From contig JAJFFE010000120.1 in assembly GCA_021776775.1 (NCBI GenBank), positions 1-49,767 on the forward strand: 49,767 nt of DNA, written 5' to 3'. This stretch comes from Planctomycetota bacterium. GTDB taxonomy: Bacteria > Planctomycetota > UBA8108 > UBA1146 > JAJFFE01. The notes below the pieces were generated by a model. The model was not told where the DNA came from, did no database searches, and saw only the letters and a list, made by a program, of their open reading frames with translations. Below, piece after piece: positions 26,174-35,067 of the stretch; the first letter of the stretch is position 1; each line of letters starts with the position of its first letter. Position numbers and translations under genes: made by a program.

Positions 26174-26695
26174 CCCAGTTCCGAGTTGGGTGCATGCGGC
26201 CGTGTCCACTCGTTTTCCGGCCAGCCGAATCGGGGATTGGTCCGGTGGACGACCTTCAAGCGGACACGAACAACTCGTCACTGAGTCAGGCGCGAGGCCG
26301 ATTTCGTCAGCGGTCGGGTGTTCCGGTGTTCATGGACAAACGCGGTCGCGAATGCCCTCCATATGGATCAAGTGACGTCGGTGGACATCGGATCCCTCGC
26401 TTCGTTTTTTTGCCAAGGCTGCGATGCCATCAACCGAGGATGTCTGGCCGTCCCCGCGGAGAGAGCAGCGCTCGACTCTCTCGATGCTCCCGAGGCGTTG
26501 GTGATCGTGACCGTCACCCGCAGCCTTCGACTTCGCGTGGTGTGGACGGACCGACACCGCGAAGTACCTCCCGGGAGTGGGCGCTGGGTCCGGCGGCTTC
26601 AAATGGCCCCGCGTCGGCCTTGCTCCCCTGCGCCCGGTTCCCTAACATTCGCAGCGGACAACTTATATTGACCTCGAACCCCCCGGGAGTTCCTC
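26174..26695. other. Gene-free region before the FHA gene
   Basis: No ORF here has coding character; those listed by frame analysis are Arg/Ser/Pro-rich shadows. The end holds the SD (GGGAG) of the FHA gene and a candidate -10-like TATATT near 26661. It probably carries the FHA gene promoter. Confidence 0.4.
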
Positions 26696-28159
26696 GTGTC
26701 CAAGCTCCGCCTTCGACTCGAACCGCCTCGCACAACGCCGACCGAACACGAGGCGGTGTCGGGTGCGCTCGTCGGACGCAGTCGTCAGTGCGACATCCGC
26801 ATCAATGACGAGAAGGCATCCGGACGACACTCTCAGTTCATTCTCGAGAGTGGGCGCTTCTTCATCGTCGATCTCGGTAGCTCCAACCACACAATCATCG
26901 ACGGCGGGACAGTGCTCAAGAAGGGCGATCGTCACGAGTTGGCGGTCGGGCTGAGAGTCCAGATCGGGCGTACGTGGATCGAAGTCTTGGAGTTGGAGGG
27001 CGTTGCTGGTGCACTCCCGCCGGAGCCGGGGACGTCGCTTCCGACGCTCGAGCAACCGGTGCCGGGTCTTCCCGGGGACCGCACCATACCGCTCACCTCT
27101 GAGGATCAGACGCTGCCCATCCCTCCGCCAAGCGGTCCTCCGCCAAGCGGTCCGCCGCCAGGCCCTGCCCCGGCGAGCACCGACGGATTCGGCGAAATGA
27201 CGATGCCGCAAGGTCGCGCTCTGCGGCCGGCGGATCCACTGGAGGCCGAGCCGACCATGCCGCAGTCGCGGGAGTCGAAGCCCGGCACCACGATTGAGCC
27301 GACCATGGCGTTGCCGGCCGGGAAGCGACCCGCGGACAGCAAGCCGCCAACTCCGGCCGCCGCTGCGCCGCGAACGCCGACGCCGAATTCACCAGCCCCG
27401 AATCCGGAGGCGTCGCCGTCCTCCGGTGCCGATGTGACCCCGGATCCGCCGATCCCGCCGTCAGCTTTTCCCGCCGGCGACGCGCTCGAGACGCTCGACT
27501 CCGCGCCTGACGAATTCAGCAACGTTGCGGTCGGCGTGGTTATCAGCAAGACGCGGCCGCGCTTGGTCGTGGCGCGTACCGGTCGAGTCGACACCATCGA
27601 GATTCCGCACTCCCCGTTCGTGATGGGCCGCGGTGACCATCTGCAGCCTCCCGGCCGCATCGACCATCCGTCCGTTTCGAAAGAGCACTGCCAGCTCGTG
27701 TTTCGCGATGGGGCGTGGTATGTCGTTCCGTTCAAGGCCAACACGCAGATCGACGGGCGGCCGGCGCAAGGCGGTGAGCCCGTTCCGTTGCGCAGTGAGT
27801 CGTGGATGCAGCTTGGCGGTCTGCTGATCTTGTTCGTCGCCGATCCCGTCGACAAGAAGAACGCGGACCGTGAACTCTACGCGATCGCTCTCGACGTCTT
27901 GTTGAACCGTAAGCGGATCACTCGCGATCAACGCAAGACCGCAGAAACGAACGCCAGCGCCACCCAGCACGTCGGCGAGGTGTTGATCCACGGAGAGATC
28001 GTCGGGCCCGACGTTTGGCATGACGCGTACAAATCGGCGATCCAGCTACGCGACGCCGGCATGGTTCCCAAGCGTGGATTGAGCCCGCGGACGTTGGGTG
28101 TCCTGGTGGGGGTTGCCGCTGTTGTGATCGTGGCGATCGCTTGGTGGTTCGCGCGCTGA
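26696..28159 (+). CDS. Tail-anchored protein with two FHA domains
   Basis: A 487-residue protein starting at GTG behind GGGAG. FHA domain 1 (about residues 5-95) has GR, SGRH and SSNHT, so the phosphothreonine pocket residues G-R, S, H and N are present. A Pro/Thr-rich disordered linker (about 100-290) contains repeats such as PPPSGPPPSGPPPG. FHA domain 2 (about 300-385) has MGRGD, SVSKEHCQ and KANTQIDG. A short helical domain resembling the GspE N-terminal fold (VGEVLIHGEIVGPD) follows. A C-terminal transmembrane helix (LVGVAAVVIVAIAWWFAR) anchors it, so the FHA domains face the cytoplasm. It likely binds Thr-phosphorylated partners, possibly targets of the kinase at the window start. It is convergent with the porin gene and first of three FHA proteins here. 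Confidence 0.9.
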   Translation: MSKLRLRLEPPRTTPTEHEAVSGALVGRSRQCDIRINDEKASGRHSQFILESGRFFIVDLGSSNHTIIDGGTVLKKGDRHELAVGLRVQIGRTWIEVLELEGVAGALPPEPGTSLPTLEQPVPGLPGDRTIPLTSEDQTLPIPPPSGPPPSGPPPGPAPASTDGFGEMTMPQGRALRPADPLEAEPTMPQSRESKPGTTIEPTMALPAGKRPADSKPPTPAAAAPRTPTPNSPAPNPEASPSSGADVTPDPPIPPSAFPAGDALETLDSAPDEFSNVAVGVVISKTRPRLVVARTGRVDTIEIPHSPFVMGRGDHLQPPGRIDHPSVSKEHCQLVFRDGAWYVVPFKANTQIDGRPAQGGEPVPLRSESWMQLGGLLILFVADPVDKKNADRELYAIALDVLLNRKRITRDQRKTAETNASATQHVGEVLIHGEIVGPDVWHDAYKSAIQLRDAGMVPKRGLSPRTLGVLVGVAAVVIVAIAWWFAR

Positions 28160-28200
28160 CCGACCGTTGTCCCTGCGCAGCGAAAGATGCGGCCCAGAAA

Positions 28201-28238
28201 AAAACGCTGAGAGAGCTCGCGCTCCCTCAGCGTTTTTC
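28201..28238. terminator. Bidirectional intrinsic terminator
   Basis: AAAAACGCTGAG pairs with CTCAGCGTTTTT, and the inner GAGC/GCTC around TCGC completes the stem. The T tract at one end and A tract at the other suit termination of both convergent flanking genes. Confidence 0.85.
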
Positions 28239-28265
28239 TTGTTCATGGTCTCGACGAAGTAGCCC

Positions 28266-29768
28266 TTAGAATTTGTAGCGGAACTCGAACCGGATTCCAC
28301 CGAGGTCGTCACCGTCTTCGATGATGCCGTACATGGCATCGGCGCGGACAATGAATCGGTTGTAGAACGGGTACTGCACGCGCATTCCCACTCCAACCTC
28401 ACGACCCTGTGACTTGTGCTTGCCGCCGTGATCGTCGACCGCAGCGATCTCGAACACGACTTGCTTGTCGAGGTTGAACAAGTACTGCACGCCGATAGCC
28501 CCGCCGTACGCGTCGTGCCCACTGTCATCGAGCTTCGGGAACTGCGTCAGCCCGTCCGTCTCGAAGTTGAGGCCGGTGTTCTTCAGCACGCCGCCGGCGG
28601 CCGCGGCTCGCGCCAACGATTGCGGACGGTTGATCCCGTAGAAGAAGTTAGCGTAGGGAATGAGCGTCGACGGCTTGCGGGTGACGAAGGAGTTCTCGAG
28701 CAGGAACAGAAAGCCCTCGGCCGTGCGAGCTGTGCCTTGGCCAGCGTTCTGCCCGAAGTTTGCGATCACGCGCGCGCTATTGGTCAGCCAGCCCCCGTAC
28801 CGACGCGAAAACGAAATGGTCGCGTTGTGGTAATCGAGATCGGAGACGCGGGCGCCGCTGTTTCGGTCGCCACTCGCCGAGGTGTATCCGTAGCCAGCTT
28901 CCCAGTAGCCCTCGTTCGCTTCGACGAACGCGGCGACGCCGAAGATCTTGGCGTCGTTGTCGTCTCCGCCCGCGTCGACGACAGCACCAGTCGTGACATC
29001 GTCGAGTCCCGCGAAGAACGTGATGTCCATGTTCGAGATATTGAACGTCGACGAGTTACGCGCGGGGATGGTAAAGGCAAAGCCTTGGAACGCGTCTTCG
29101 ACCCAAACCCCGTTCTGGAACAGAAGCGGCATCAATCCGAATGCGAACGGGAGATCCCACGAGTTCGTCTTGCCGCTGGCGCCCGACCAGATAGCACCGG
29201 CGTCGCCCTCGAAGAAGAGGGCGTCGAAGCGCTGAATCGCCTCGAACTCTTCATCGCGTTCGCCGCCTTTGCTGCGACCGCGACCGGCGAAATCGTAGCG
29301 GGTCGTCTCACCTTTGCTGTTGGACGGGCTGACGAACGCGTGAATGCGTTCGGTCGAGGTGATGCGAAAGTCCAACTCCAAGTTGATGTCGAACGCGGCG
29401 CGTCCCACTCGACCGGCGGTGTTGTCGTTGAGGCCGGCCGCGATCTTAGCGTCGCCGTACACGAAGAACTGCGGCTGCACCGGGTTCTTCTTGCCGAGGA
29501 AGTTGTAACTTCGCGACAACGGTCCCTCGCTGTAGAGGTCGCGACCGAGCTCCAAGAGCGGTCGCTGCGTGGGAACCGGAGACTTGTCGCCGTAGATCGC
29601 CTGCTGCTCGTCGGCGTGGAACTCGAGGTTCGGCGCGGGGTCGGGCCGAAACGCCGAGGCGTCGTGCTCGACTTTGGTGGCGCCGGGCGGAATTTCCGGT
29701 TCGCCACCGTGTTTGAGATCGCCCGCTCCGAGGGTAAGGAGCGCGCAAAGAACAAGTGTCGCTGACAT
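28266..29768 (-). CDS. Outer-membrane porin of the cytochrome island
   Basis: A 500-residue protein whose ATG follows AAGGAGCACCT. A short signal peptide (LVLCALLTLGAG) is followed by a His/Asp-rich N-terminal segment and then many amphipathic strands with aromatic girdles (YWEAGYGYTSASGDRNSG, GGAIGVQYLFNLDKQVVFEI). It ends in RFEFRYKF with the C-terminal Phe of outer-membrane barrels. It sits 9 nt downstream of the pentaheme cytochrome gene, so the two are one operon. In porin-cytochrome conduits a barrel of this kind holds a multiheme protein in the outer membrane. That role is inferred here from position, since sequence identity to MtrB-type porins cannot be tested. Confidence 0.85.
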   Translation of the reverse strand: MSATLVLCALLTLGAGDLKHGGEPEIPPGATKVEHDASAFRPDPAPNLEFHADEQQAIYGDKSPVPTQRPLLELGRDLYSEGPLSRSYNFLGKKNPVQPQFFVYGDAKIAAGLNDNTAGRVGRAAFDINLELDFRITSTERIHAFVSPSNSKGETTRYDFAGRGRSKGGERDEEFEAIQRFDALFFEGDAGAIWSGASGKTNSWDLPFAFGLMPLLFQNGVWVEDAFQGFAFTIPARNSSTFNISNMDITFFAGLDDVTTGAVVDAGGDDNDAKIFGVAAFVEANEGYWEAGYGYTSASGDRNSGARVSDLDYHNATISFSRRYGGWLTNSARVIANFGQNAGQGTARTAEGFLFLLENSFVTRKPSTLIPYANFFYGINRPQSLARAAAAGGVLKNTGLNFETDGLTQFPKLDDSGHDAYGGAIGVQYLFNLDKQVVFEIAAVDDHGGKHKSQGREVGVGMRVQYPFYNRFIVRADAMYGIIEDGDDLGGIRFEFRYKF

Positions 29769-29777
29769 AGGTGCTCC

Positions 29778-31514
29778 TTACTGAATGTTGAATTCGACGG
29801 TGTAGGCGTGGAAGTCCATGAGCTGCTCGTTCATGCGATGCATCATCTCCTGCGTCGCGCCGACGAACGACATGAAGTACATCGGCTCGGCGCGGCTGCG
29901 AAGGCGAACGGCAAGTCGGTACGTGCCCGGCTTCGTGATCAGCTTGGCCGGAACTGAGTACTTCGCCCACTTGTATCCGAGCGGCGGAATGCTGCGCTGC
30001 TCCATGCGGATGGTCGGTGGGTGGTTCAAAAGGGATACCGGTTGCCCAGGCGGACGAATGAACGGGAGCTGATCGGCATCGAACGGTACCGGTAGGTACA
30101 TTTCGCGATCAGTTCCTTTGAGGTTCGTGGTCAGGAACTTCGTCTGGAGGTTGAAGAGCTGATTGTCGAGCTCGATCTTGCCGTCGAGGTAGTCGCGCGA
30201 GTGCAGGTCGACCATGTCGCCGTAAGAGTCGAGGTGGCCGGACTCCCAGATGTTGTTGCCGTCCGGGTCGATCAACGCGACGTTCAACCAGATCTCCGGC
30301 TGTGCGCCGAGTGACCCCGACGGGAAGTTGTGTCCCGGGTCGAGGTTTGACACTTTGTATTTGAACGTCAGCTTCTCGCCGGCGCGCTTCTCGCCGCCGA
30401 ACCACGGACCGTCGACTTGACTGCCGATCTCCATGATCGCGTGACGTCGCTCGTAGCGCACCGCTAGCTTCGCTTGGTTCTCTTCGACGATCGCCCATGC
30501 GGCAGCGCGCTTGCGAGGGTCGGTCCAAAACTCGGGGAACTCGACATCGATCGAGCCGTCCTGAATCTTGGTTTCGAAGTCGTTGCTGCCCCACGCCGCT
30601 CGCCAGTCGAACGCCATCCACTCTTTGATGCTGATGACCGCGGGGTCATTGCGCACGTTGTGAGGATAGATGCCGGGGTGAGCAATCGAGTAGCCGGGTC
30701 CGACCATGGTGTGATCGGCGTGCTTGCTGCCGGGGCTGATCTCTTTGCCGTTGACGATCGCGCGTGCGTCCGTCAGGTAACCATCTTCGTAGGTACCCGG
30801 GGTGGCGCCCATGTGACAGTCTTGGCAGCTGATGCCTTGGGCGTGCGCGGGGGAAGCTCGGTACTGATCCCAAACGACCTCGAGCTTGATGCCCGGGTGG
30901 ACGGCGACCTGGTGGCACGGCATGCAGAATTCCGACTCGGTGATACGGTCGAACTTGTGCGCCGACTTGTGAATGCTGGTATGAGATTCGGGCCCGTCGG
31001 GGGAGTCTTTGACGTTGTATTCGTCTTTGTTGTTGAGGATCTCTTCGAGCGTCGGCGCGCCGGTTCCGCCGACCACCGGGTCGTAGATCGGCCCGGGGTT
31101 GATGCGACGTTCACCGTTGACTTTCTGGTACGCCTCGTCGACCCGGTGACATGCGATGCAAGTCACCCCTTCGACCGAGACGGCCGAGCGCTCCCAGAGG
31201 GGGGCGTGTCTTGGTTCATCCAGTGACGTGCCTACCGGGATGTGGCAGCGAACGCAAAATGCGCCGATCGTTCCGCTGGCCAAGTCGTTGATGGCTTGTT
31301 CGAAGCGGTGGAACATCGGCGATATTGCCGAGTATGCATGAGCGGACGAACTCCACTCTTCGTAGATCGTGGGGTGGCACTGAGCACACTCCCGCGCACT
31401 GGGGTACATATCGGGCGTGTTACCGAGTATGCATGCGTCGTCGGCGAACGCCATCGACGACACGCATAGGGAAGCGATGATCGCGGTTAAGAACCGGCAG
31501 CGACGAACATGCAT
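29778..31514 (-). CDS. Pentaheme c-type cytochrome
   Basis: A 578-residue secreted protein. A signal peptide (FLTAIIASLCVSSMAFA) precedes five CXXCH sites at about residues 43, 87, 119, 197 and 230 (CAQCH, CVRCH, CIACH, CMPCH, CQDCH). The first two resemble cytochrome c554-like spacing. The C-terminal half has no heme site and carries a beta-sandwich (KYKVSNLDPGHNFPSGSLGA, PEIWLNVALIDPDG) that recurs in other multiheme cytochromes, possibly for docking. The ATG at 31514 is preferred over GTG 31526 because GAGGG lies 5 nt upstream. It probably carries electrons in the periplasm or outer membrane, with the porin encoded 9 nt behind. Confidence 0.9.
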   Translation of the reverse strand: MHVRRCRFLTAIIASLCVSSMAFADDACILGNTPDMYPSARECAQCHPTIYEEWSSSAHAYSAISPMFHRFEQAINDLASGTIGAFCVRCHIPVGTSLDEPRHAPLWERSAVSVEGVTCIACHRVDEAYQKVNGERRINPGPIYDPVVGGTGAPTLEEILNNKDEYNVKDSPDGPESHTSIHKSAHKFDRITESEFCMPCHQVAVHPGIKLEVVWDQYRASPAHAQGISCQDCHMGATPGTYEDGYLTDARAIVNGKEISPGSKHADHTMVGPGYSIAHPGIYPHNVRNDPAVISIKEWMAFDWRAAWGSNDFETKIQDGSIDVEFPEFWTDPRKRAAAWAIVEENQAKLAVRYERRHAIMEIGSQVDGPWFGGEKRAGEKLTFKYKVSNLDPGHNFPSGSLGAQPEIWLNVALIDPDGNNIWESGHLDSYGDMVDLHSRDYLDGKIELDNQLFNLQTKFLTTNLKGTDREMYLPVPFDADQLPFIRPPGQPVSLLNHPPTIRMEQRSIPPLGYKWAKYSVPAKLITKPGTYRLAVRLRSRAEPMYFMSFVGATQEMMHRMNEQLMDFHAYTVEFNIQ

Positions 31515-31638
31515 CCTGTCCCTCACGAATCTCTGGGGGGTTGTAGTCGGCTCGGGGCGATATCTCTAAGATGTGTGAGCCGGCCCATGTCTGGCGCATT
31601 GGATCGAAATCTGCGCAAGAGCGCAAGGTGAGGGAATC
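31515..31638. promoter_or_regulatory. Divergent promoter region of the cytochrome island
   Basis: About 124 nt separate the leftward pentaheme-porin operon and the rightward FHA-reductase operon, so both promoters are packed here. The imperfect repeat GGCTC ... GAGCC spans about 31552-31584 and could be an operator. Motifs were not definable by eye. Confidence 0.5.
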
Positions 31639-33219
31639 GTGAACGGTATTCGGATCTACTATCAGGACGAGTTTCTCGGCGATCGGGACCTTTCTGACGA
31701 CGTCAAGATCGGTCGTCACCGGACGTGCGACCTGACCTTGGACAAGGACGGAATCTCGCGTCAGCACGCTCGTATTTTCCGGAAGGGCAGCCACTACTAC
31801 GTAGAGGACCTCGGCAGCGTCAACGGTACCTTTCTAGGGAGTAGCCCGGTTCGAGCGAATGAGCCGGTCGAGTTGGCCGACCAAGACGAGGTTTCCCTGG
31901 GGCACGAACTCTACACGCTGAAGCTGCGAATCACGGATGCGCCCGAGCAGACCGAGATGCTCAGCGAGAGCGACCTTCCCGTTCAGGAGGCTCCGGCCGT
32001 TCCGGAGCCGCCGACCCCACCGCCCGAGCCGAAGCCTTTGATGAGCCACTTGGTGGAAGGTTTGTCCAACATTCCGGTGTGGAGCGAGGGGATCTGGAAT
32101 GTCGTCGTCCAAGAAGTCGTCGACGAAACCAGCGATACCAAGACCTTTCGTTTCGGAGGGCAAGAGCCCGTTCTGTTCTCGTACCAGCCGGGGCAGTTCA
32201 TCACGTTGCAACTCGAGATCGACGGCGACACCGAGATGCGCTCGTACACCATCTCGTCCTCGCCGTCGCGTCCGCATGCGCTCGAGATTACCGTCAAGCG
32301 AGTCAAGGGCGGTAAGGTCTCCAACTGGCTGCACGACAACGTGAAGACCGGCGACGAGATCACCATCGTCGGTCCGTCGGGTAGCTTCTCGTGCTTCTCC
32401 TATCCGACCAAGAAGCTACTCTTCATCGGCGCCGGTAGCGGCATGACGCCGTTGATGTCGATGTCGCGTTGGATCCTCGACACCGCGGCCGATGTCGACG
32501 TTCGCTTCTTGGTTTCCGCTCGCACGCCCGACGACATCATCTTCCGCAAAGACCTCGAGCTGATGTCGGCGCGACACAAGGCGTTCAATGGCGCGGTGAC
32601 CATCACCAGCGGTTGGTCCGGAACGCAGTCGTGGCTCGGCCTCACGGGGCGTGTCGATCTGGACATGATCAAGATGGTCGCGCCGGACTTCATGGAGCGC
32701 CACGCGTTCATGTGCGGACCGAACCCATTCATGGCCGCCGTGACAGACATCCTCAGTGAGGGTGGCTACCCCATCGAAAACCTCCACACCGAAAGCTTCG
32801 GTGAAGGCCGAGTTGCCGAAGGATCCATCACGGGGACCGATCTGCCGAGCATCGCGGACCTTCTCGACGAGAAGGGCAAGCCGAAGAAGGCCAAGAAGGC
32901 GAAGAAGGACGCAGCGCCGCCCGTCGAGCCGGCCCCCGCCGCCCTCGCTCCCGACGCCTGCGGCGTCACCTTTCAGAAGTCGAACATGTCCAAGGAAGGC
33001 GAGCCGAACGTCGCCATACTCAACCTGGCCGAGCAGGTCGGTGTGAAGATCCCCTACAGCTGTCGCAGCGGCGCGTGCGGGCAGTGCAAGGTGAAGCTAG
33101 TCAACGGCAAGGTGCACGAGAAAGCGGACGCCATTCAACGGGTCGCGAAGATGCTGCCCGACGGATTCGTACTATCGTGCGTCGATTGCCCGGACGGCGC
33201 GGTGACCGTTGACGCATAG
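31639..33219 (+). CDS. FHA-ferredoxin:NAD(P)H reductase-[2Fe-2S] fusion
   Basis: A 526-residue protein starting at GTG behind GAGGG. FHA domain, residues about 20-95, with intact phosphothreonine pocket (IGRHRT, ISRQHARIF, SVNGT). A Pro-rich linker follows, then a ferredoxin reductase: FAD domain with RSYTISSSP at 201-209 and NAD(P) domain with GAGSGMTPLMS at 264-274 and FMCGPNPFM at 357-365. A Lys/Ala linker leads to a plant-type [2Fe-2S] ferredoxin with Cys475, 480, 483 and 514 (YSCRSGACGQC ... LSC). Such reductases move electrons between NAD(P)H and partners. The FHA domain should tie it to a Thr-phosphorylated partner. No signal peptide, so cytoplasmic. It heads a three-gene operon and faces the cytochrome genes, so it likely feeds or drains that chain. 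Confidence 0.93.
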   Translation: MNGIRIYYQDEFLGDRDLSDDVKIGRHRTCDLTLDKDGISRQHARIFRKGSHYYVEDLGSVNGTFLGSSPVRANEPVELADQDEVSLGHELYTLKLRITDAPEQTEMLSESDLPVQEAPAVPEPPTPPPEPKPLMSHLVEGLSNIPVWSEGIWNVVVQEVVDETSDTKTFRFGGQEPVLFSYQPGQFITLQLEIDGDTEMRSYTISSSPSRPHALEITVKRVKGGKVSNWLHDNVKTGDEITIVGPSGSFSCFSYPTKKLLFIGAGSGMTPLMSMSRWILDTAADVDVRFLVSARTPDDIIFRKDLELMSARHKAFNGAVTITSGWSGTQSWLGLTGRVDLDMIKMVAPDFMERHAFMCGPNPFMAAVTDILSEGGYPIENLHTESFGEGRVAEGSITGTDLPSIADLLDEKGKPKKAKKAKKDAAPPVEPAPAALAPDACGVTFQKSNMSKEGEPNVAILNLAEQVGVKIPYSCRSGACGQCKVKLVNGKVHEKADAIQRVAKMLPDGFVLSCVDCPDGAVTVDA

Positions 33220-33231
33220 CGGGGGGGTGTT

Positions 33232-33420
33232 GTGCTAGATCTGTACCAAGAACTGCAGGAGGCCGATCCCGGGCTAGGAGCGTTGGCCCACCGGGAGCGG
33301 CGGGACCTCGACACGTTTTCCAACGACGTCGTTTCGCGAGAGGGTCTTATCGAGATGAAGCGAGAGTCGAATCGGCTCATCGATCACGACGACATCGAGA
33401 AACTCTCCGCCGATGAATGA
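33232..33420 (+). CDS. Small protein behind the FHA-reductase gene
   Basis: A 62-residue acidic protein starting at GTG behind a G-rich SD. Highly charged helical sequence (LYQELQEADPGLGALAHRER, EGLIEMKRESNRLIDHDDIE), with no Cys or membrane segment. It starts 12 nt after the reductase stop and overlaps the next small gene by 8 nt at an ATGAATGA junction, which supports translation coupling. The family is not recognised. A regulator or assembly factor of the reductase is a guess. Confidence 0.6.
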   Translation: MLDLYQELQEADPGLGALAHRERRDLDTFSNDVVSREGLIEMKRESNRLIDHDDIEKLSADE

Positions 33421-33583
33421 ACCAGACATGAGCCCACGGGCGATCGAGTCGCGACTCAGAGAGGTGGCCGAGATGTGGAGGATGCACCCGGCCAACGTCA
33501 CCCGCAGGATCCGGGACGTCGCGGCTCTGCGGAATCTCTGCTTACGTCTCGGGCGATCGAAGCCTGCGGCGAAGAGTAACTGA
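33413..33583 (+). CDS. Small basic protein overlapping the previous gene
   Basis: A 56-residue protein that begins inside the end of the preceding gene (translation coupling). It is basic and helical (ESRLREVAEMWRMHPANVTR, RIRDVAALRNLCLRLGRSK), with a single Cys and no signal. Too short to assign. Its place as the last gene of the operon and lack of a separate promoter make it a likely real gene. Confidence 0.5.
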   Translation: MNEPDMSPRAIESRLREVAEMWRMHPANVTRRIRDVAALRNLCLRLGRSKPAAKSN

Positions 33584-33651
33584 GCAGCGGGCGCCCGTTG
33601 TCGGTGGCGAGTTGACCACTCGAGTCGGAACGAGTGAACTCGCCGCCAACT

Positions 33652-34977
33652 CTATCTAGCCACCGGGTAGGGGAGGAACGTCTCCTTCACGAGCACGCCG
33701 TGATCGAAGATCCGCACGCACGGCGCATGATCGGTGAATCCCATGTAGTCTGGAGTGAAGAGCCATTTGCCGTGTCGAAGGCCGTTTCGATACTCCCCCA
33801 TCGTCGATTCGCCATACCCTTCGATGCTGGGCCAAATGGAGACCCCATCGACGGAGCGCGGAGCGCGATCCACGCCGATGACGCCCGCTTCGGTACCGTA
33901 CGGCTGGGCCGGCGGGAAAGACGTGAAGTCGACGGGCCAGAACGGTGGCTCGGTTCGGCGTTCCTCGCAACGACCGTTCTCGAAGCGACCCTGCCAAAGG
34001 ACACGGAGCCCCGACGATTCCGACTCATCCGCTGGAGGGAACGTCCGGAACGTGTGGACTCCGGTCGGGACGTCCTTCTCGAACGCGCCGACGTAGATCA
34101 ACTCGAACCCCGTTTTGCCTTCGCCATAATACAAGAAGTCACCGTTAAGTTGGCCGTTATCGAATCGAGGTGCCGCGATGTTCAACTTCCCGAAATCACA
34201 CTCTTCGTCCTCGATATTCAGCAGATCCCAATCGAACGCGACTTCCACGAACTCTGCCGCGTATTCGCCGCGATAGACCAGCCGCCCGTGTAAGACCTGA
34301 CGATTGTCTTCGAACCATGGCGGTTCCTCTCGTGCCTCGACTTCCTCCCCGTGTTGATACCACTCTTGATTGTCTATTCGGCCGTACATGTCCCAATACG
34401 TCGTGAGTCCATGTTGCGACCCTCGGTGCCAGCGTTCTTGCATCCAGATGACGGCCGTGTCCGAATAGTAGGTGTTGAACGTACCGTGAGGCTCGACGAT
34501 GACTTCTGCCGGTACTACCTGATCGGCGGCGCCGTTTAACCACGGTCGAGTTTCTCGTCGTTCGACTTCTTTGCCGTCTTCGTATCGCTTCTGTTCAGCG
34601 ACGCGACCATTGCGCCTCCACCAAGTCCACACGCCGTCGAACTTATTCTGATCGTACCGTCCCTCGATGCCGCGAATCGATGTCTGTTGGTAGTACTGAA
34701 CAAACGGTCCGTGGCGCCTTTCGTTGAATCGATCGACTCGATAGATCTTTCGGTGCGGGTGAGTCGCCCACGGCGTGTCGCGCCAATAGTTGTGCGGCAG
34801 CCCGACTCCAGTGTCAAAGGACTCGATCACCTCTCGGGTGCGAAGAAACTCCCATGAGTTCGCGAGAGCGAGGGCGCCCAAAACCATCAACAGTGTCAAC
34901 GCGAGGCGCCCGTATGCGATGCGACGAGGAGTTTCGTGTTGCCCCGGGCGTCGGGTCTGAGCTGGATCGTGCGTCAT
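33652..34977 (-). CDS. Membrane-anchored MORN-like repeat protein
   Basis: A 441-residue protein with one N-terminal transmembrane helix (RLALTLLMVLGALALANSW) and a repetitive beta-hairpin region of the MORN/YwqK antitoxin-like kind (GRYDQNKFDGVWTWWRRNGR, EWYQHGEEVEAREEP, GEYRNGLRHGKWLF). Trp, Tyr and Gly are frequent. It is periplasmic if the N-terminus is inside. Lipid or protein contact is the usual idea for such repeats, but the function is unknown. It sits 90 nt downstream of the 17-heme cytochrome gene on the same strand, so it may be the last gene of that operon. The SD at this ATG is weak. MORN-like proteins are often found beside secreted enzymes. Confidence 0.7.
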   Translation of the reverse strand: MTHDPAQTRRPGQHETPRRIAYGRLALTLLMVLGALALANSWEFLRTREVIESFDTGVGLPHNYWRDTPWATHPHRKIYRVDRFNERRHGPFVQYYQQTSIRGIEGRYDQNKFDGVWTWWRRNGRVAEQKRYEDGKEVERRETRPWLNGAADQVVPAEVIVEPHGTFNTYYSDTAVIWMQERWHRGSQHGLTTYWDMYGRIDNQEWYQHGEEVEAREEPPWFEDNRQVLHGRLVYRGEYAAEFVEVAFDWDLLNIEDEECDFGKLNIAAPRFDNGQLNGDFLYYGEGKTGFELIYVGAFEKDVPTGVHTFRTFPPADESESSGLRVLWQGRFENGRCEERRTEPPFWPVDFTSFPPAQPYGTEAGVIGVDRAPRSVDGVSIWPSIEGYGESTMGEYRNGLRHGKWLFTPDYMGFTDHAPCVRIFDHGVLVKETFLPYPVAR

Positions 34978-35067
34978 GAGGAGTTGTCGACCTTCGGGTG
35001 TTCGACGGTCGGCGATGACAGCGTCACTGCGTTGTTGCCTTGCGCGAGGGGTCGCATGAAGGCCCCG

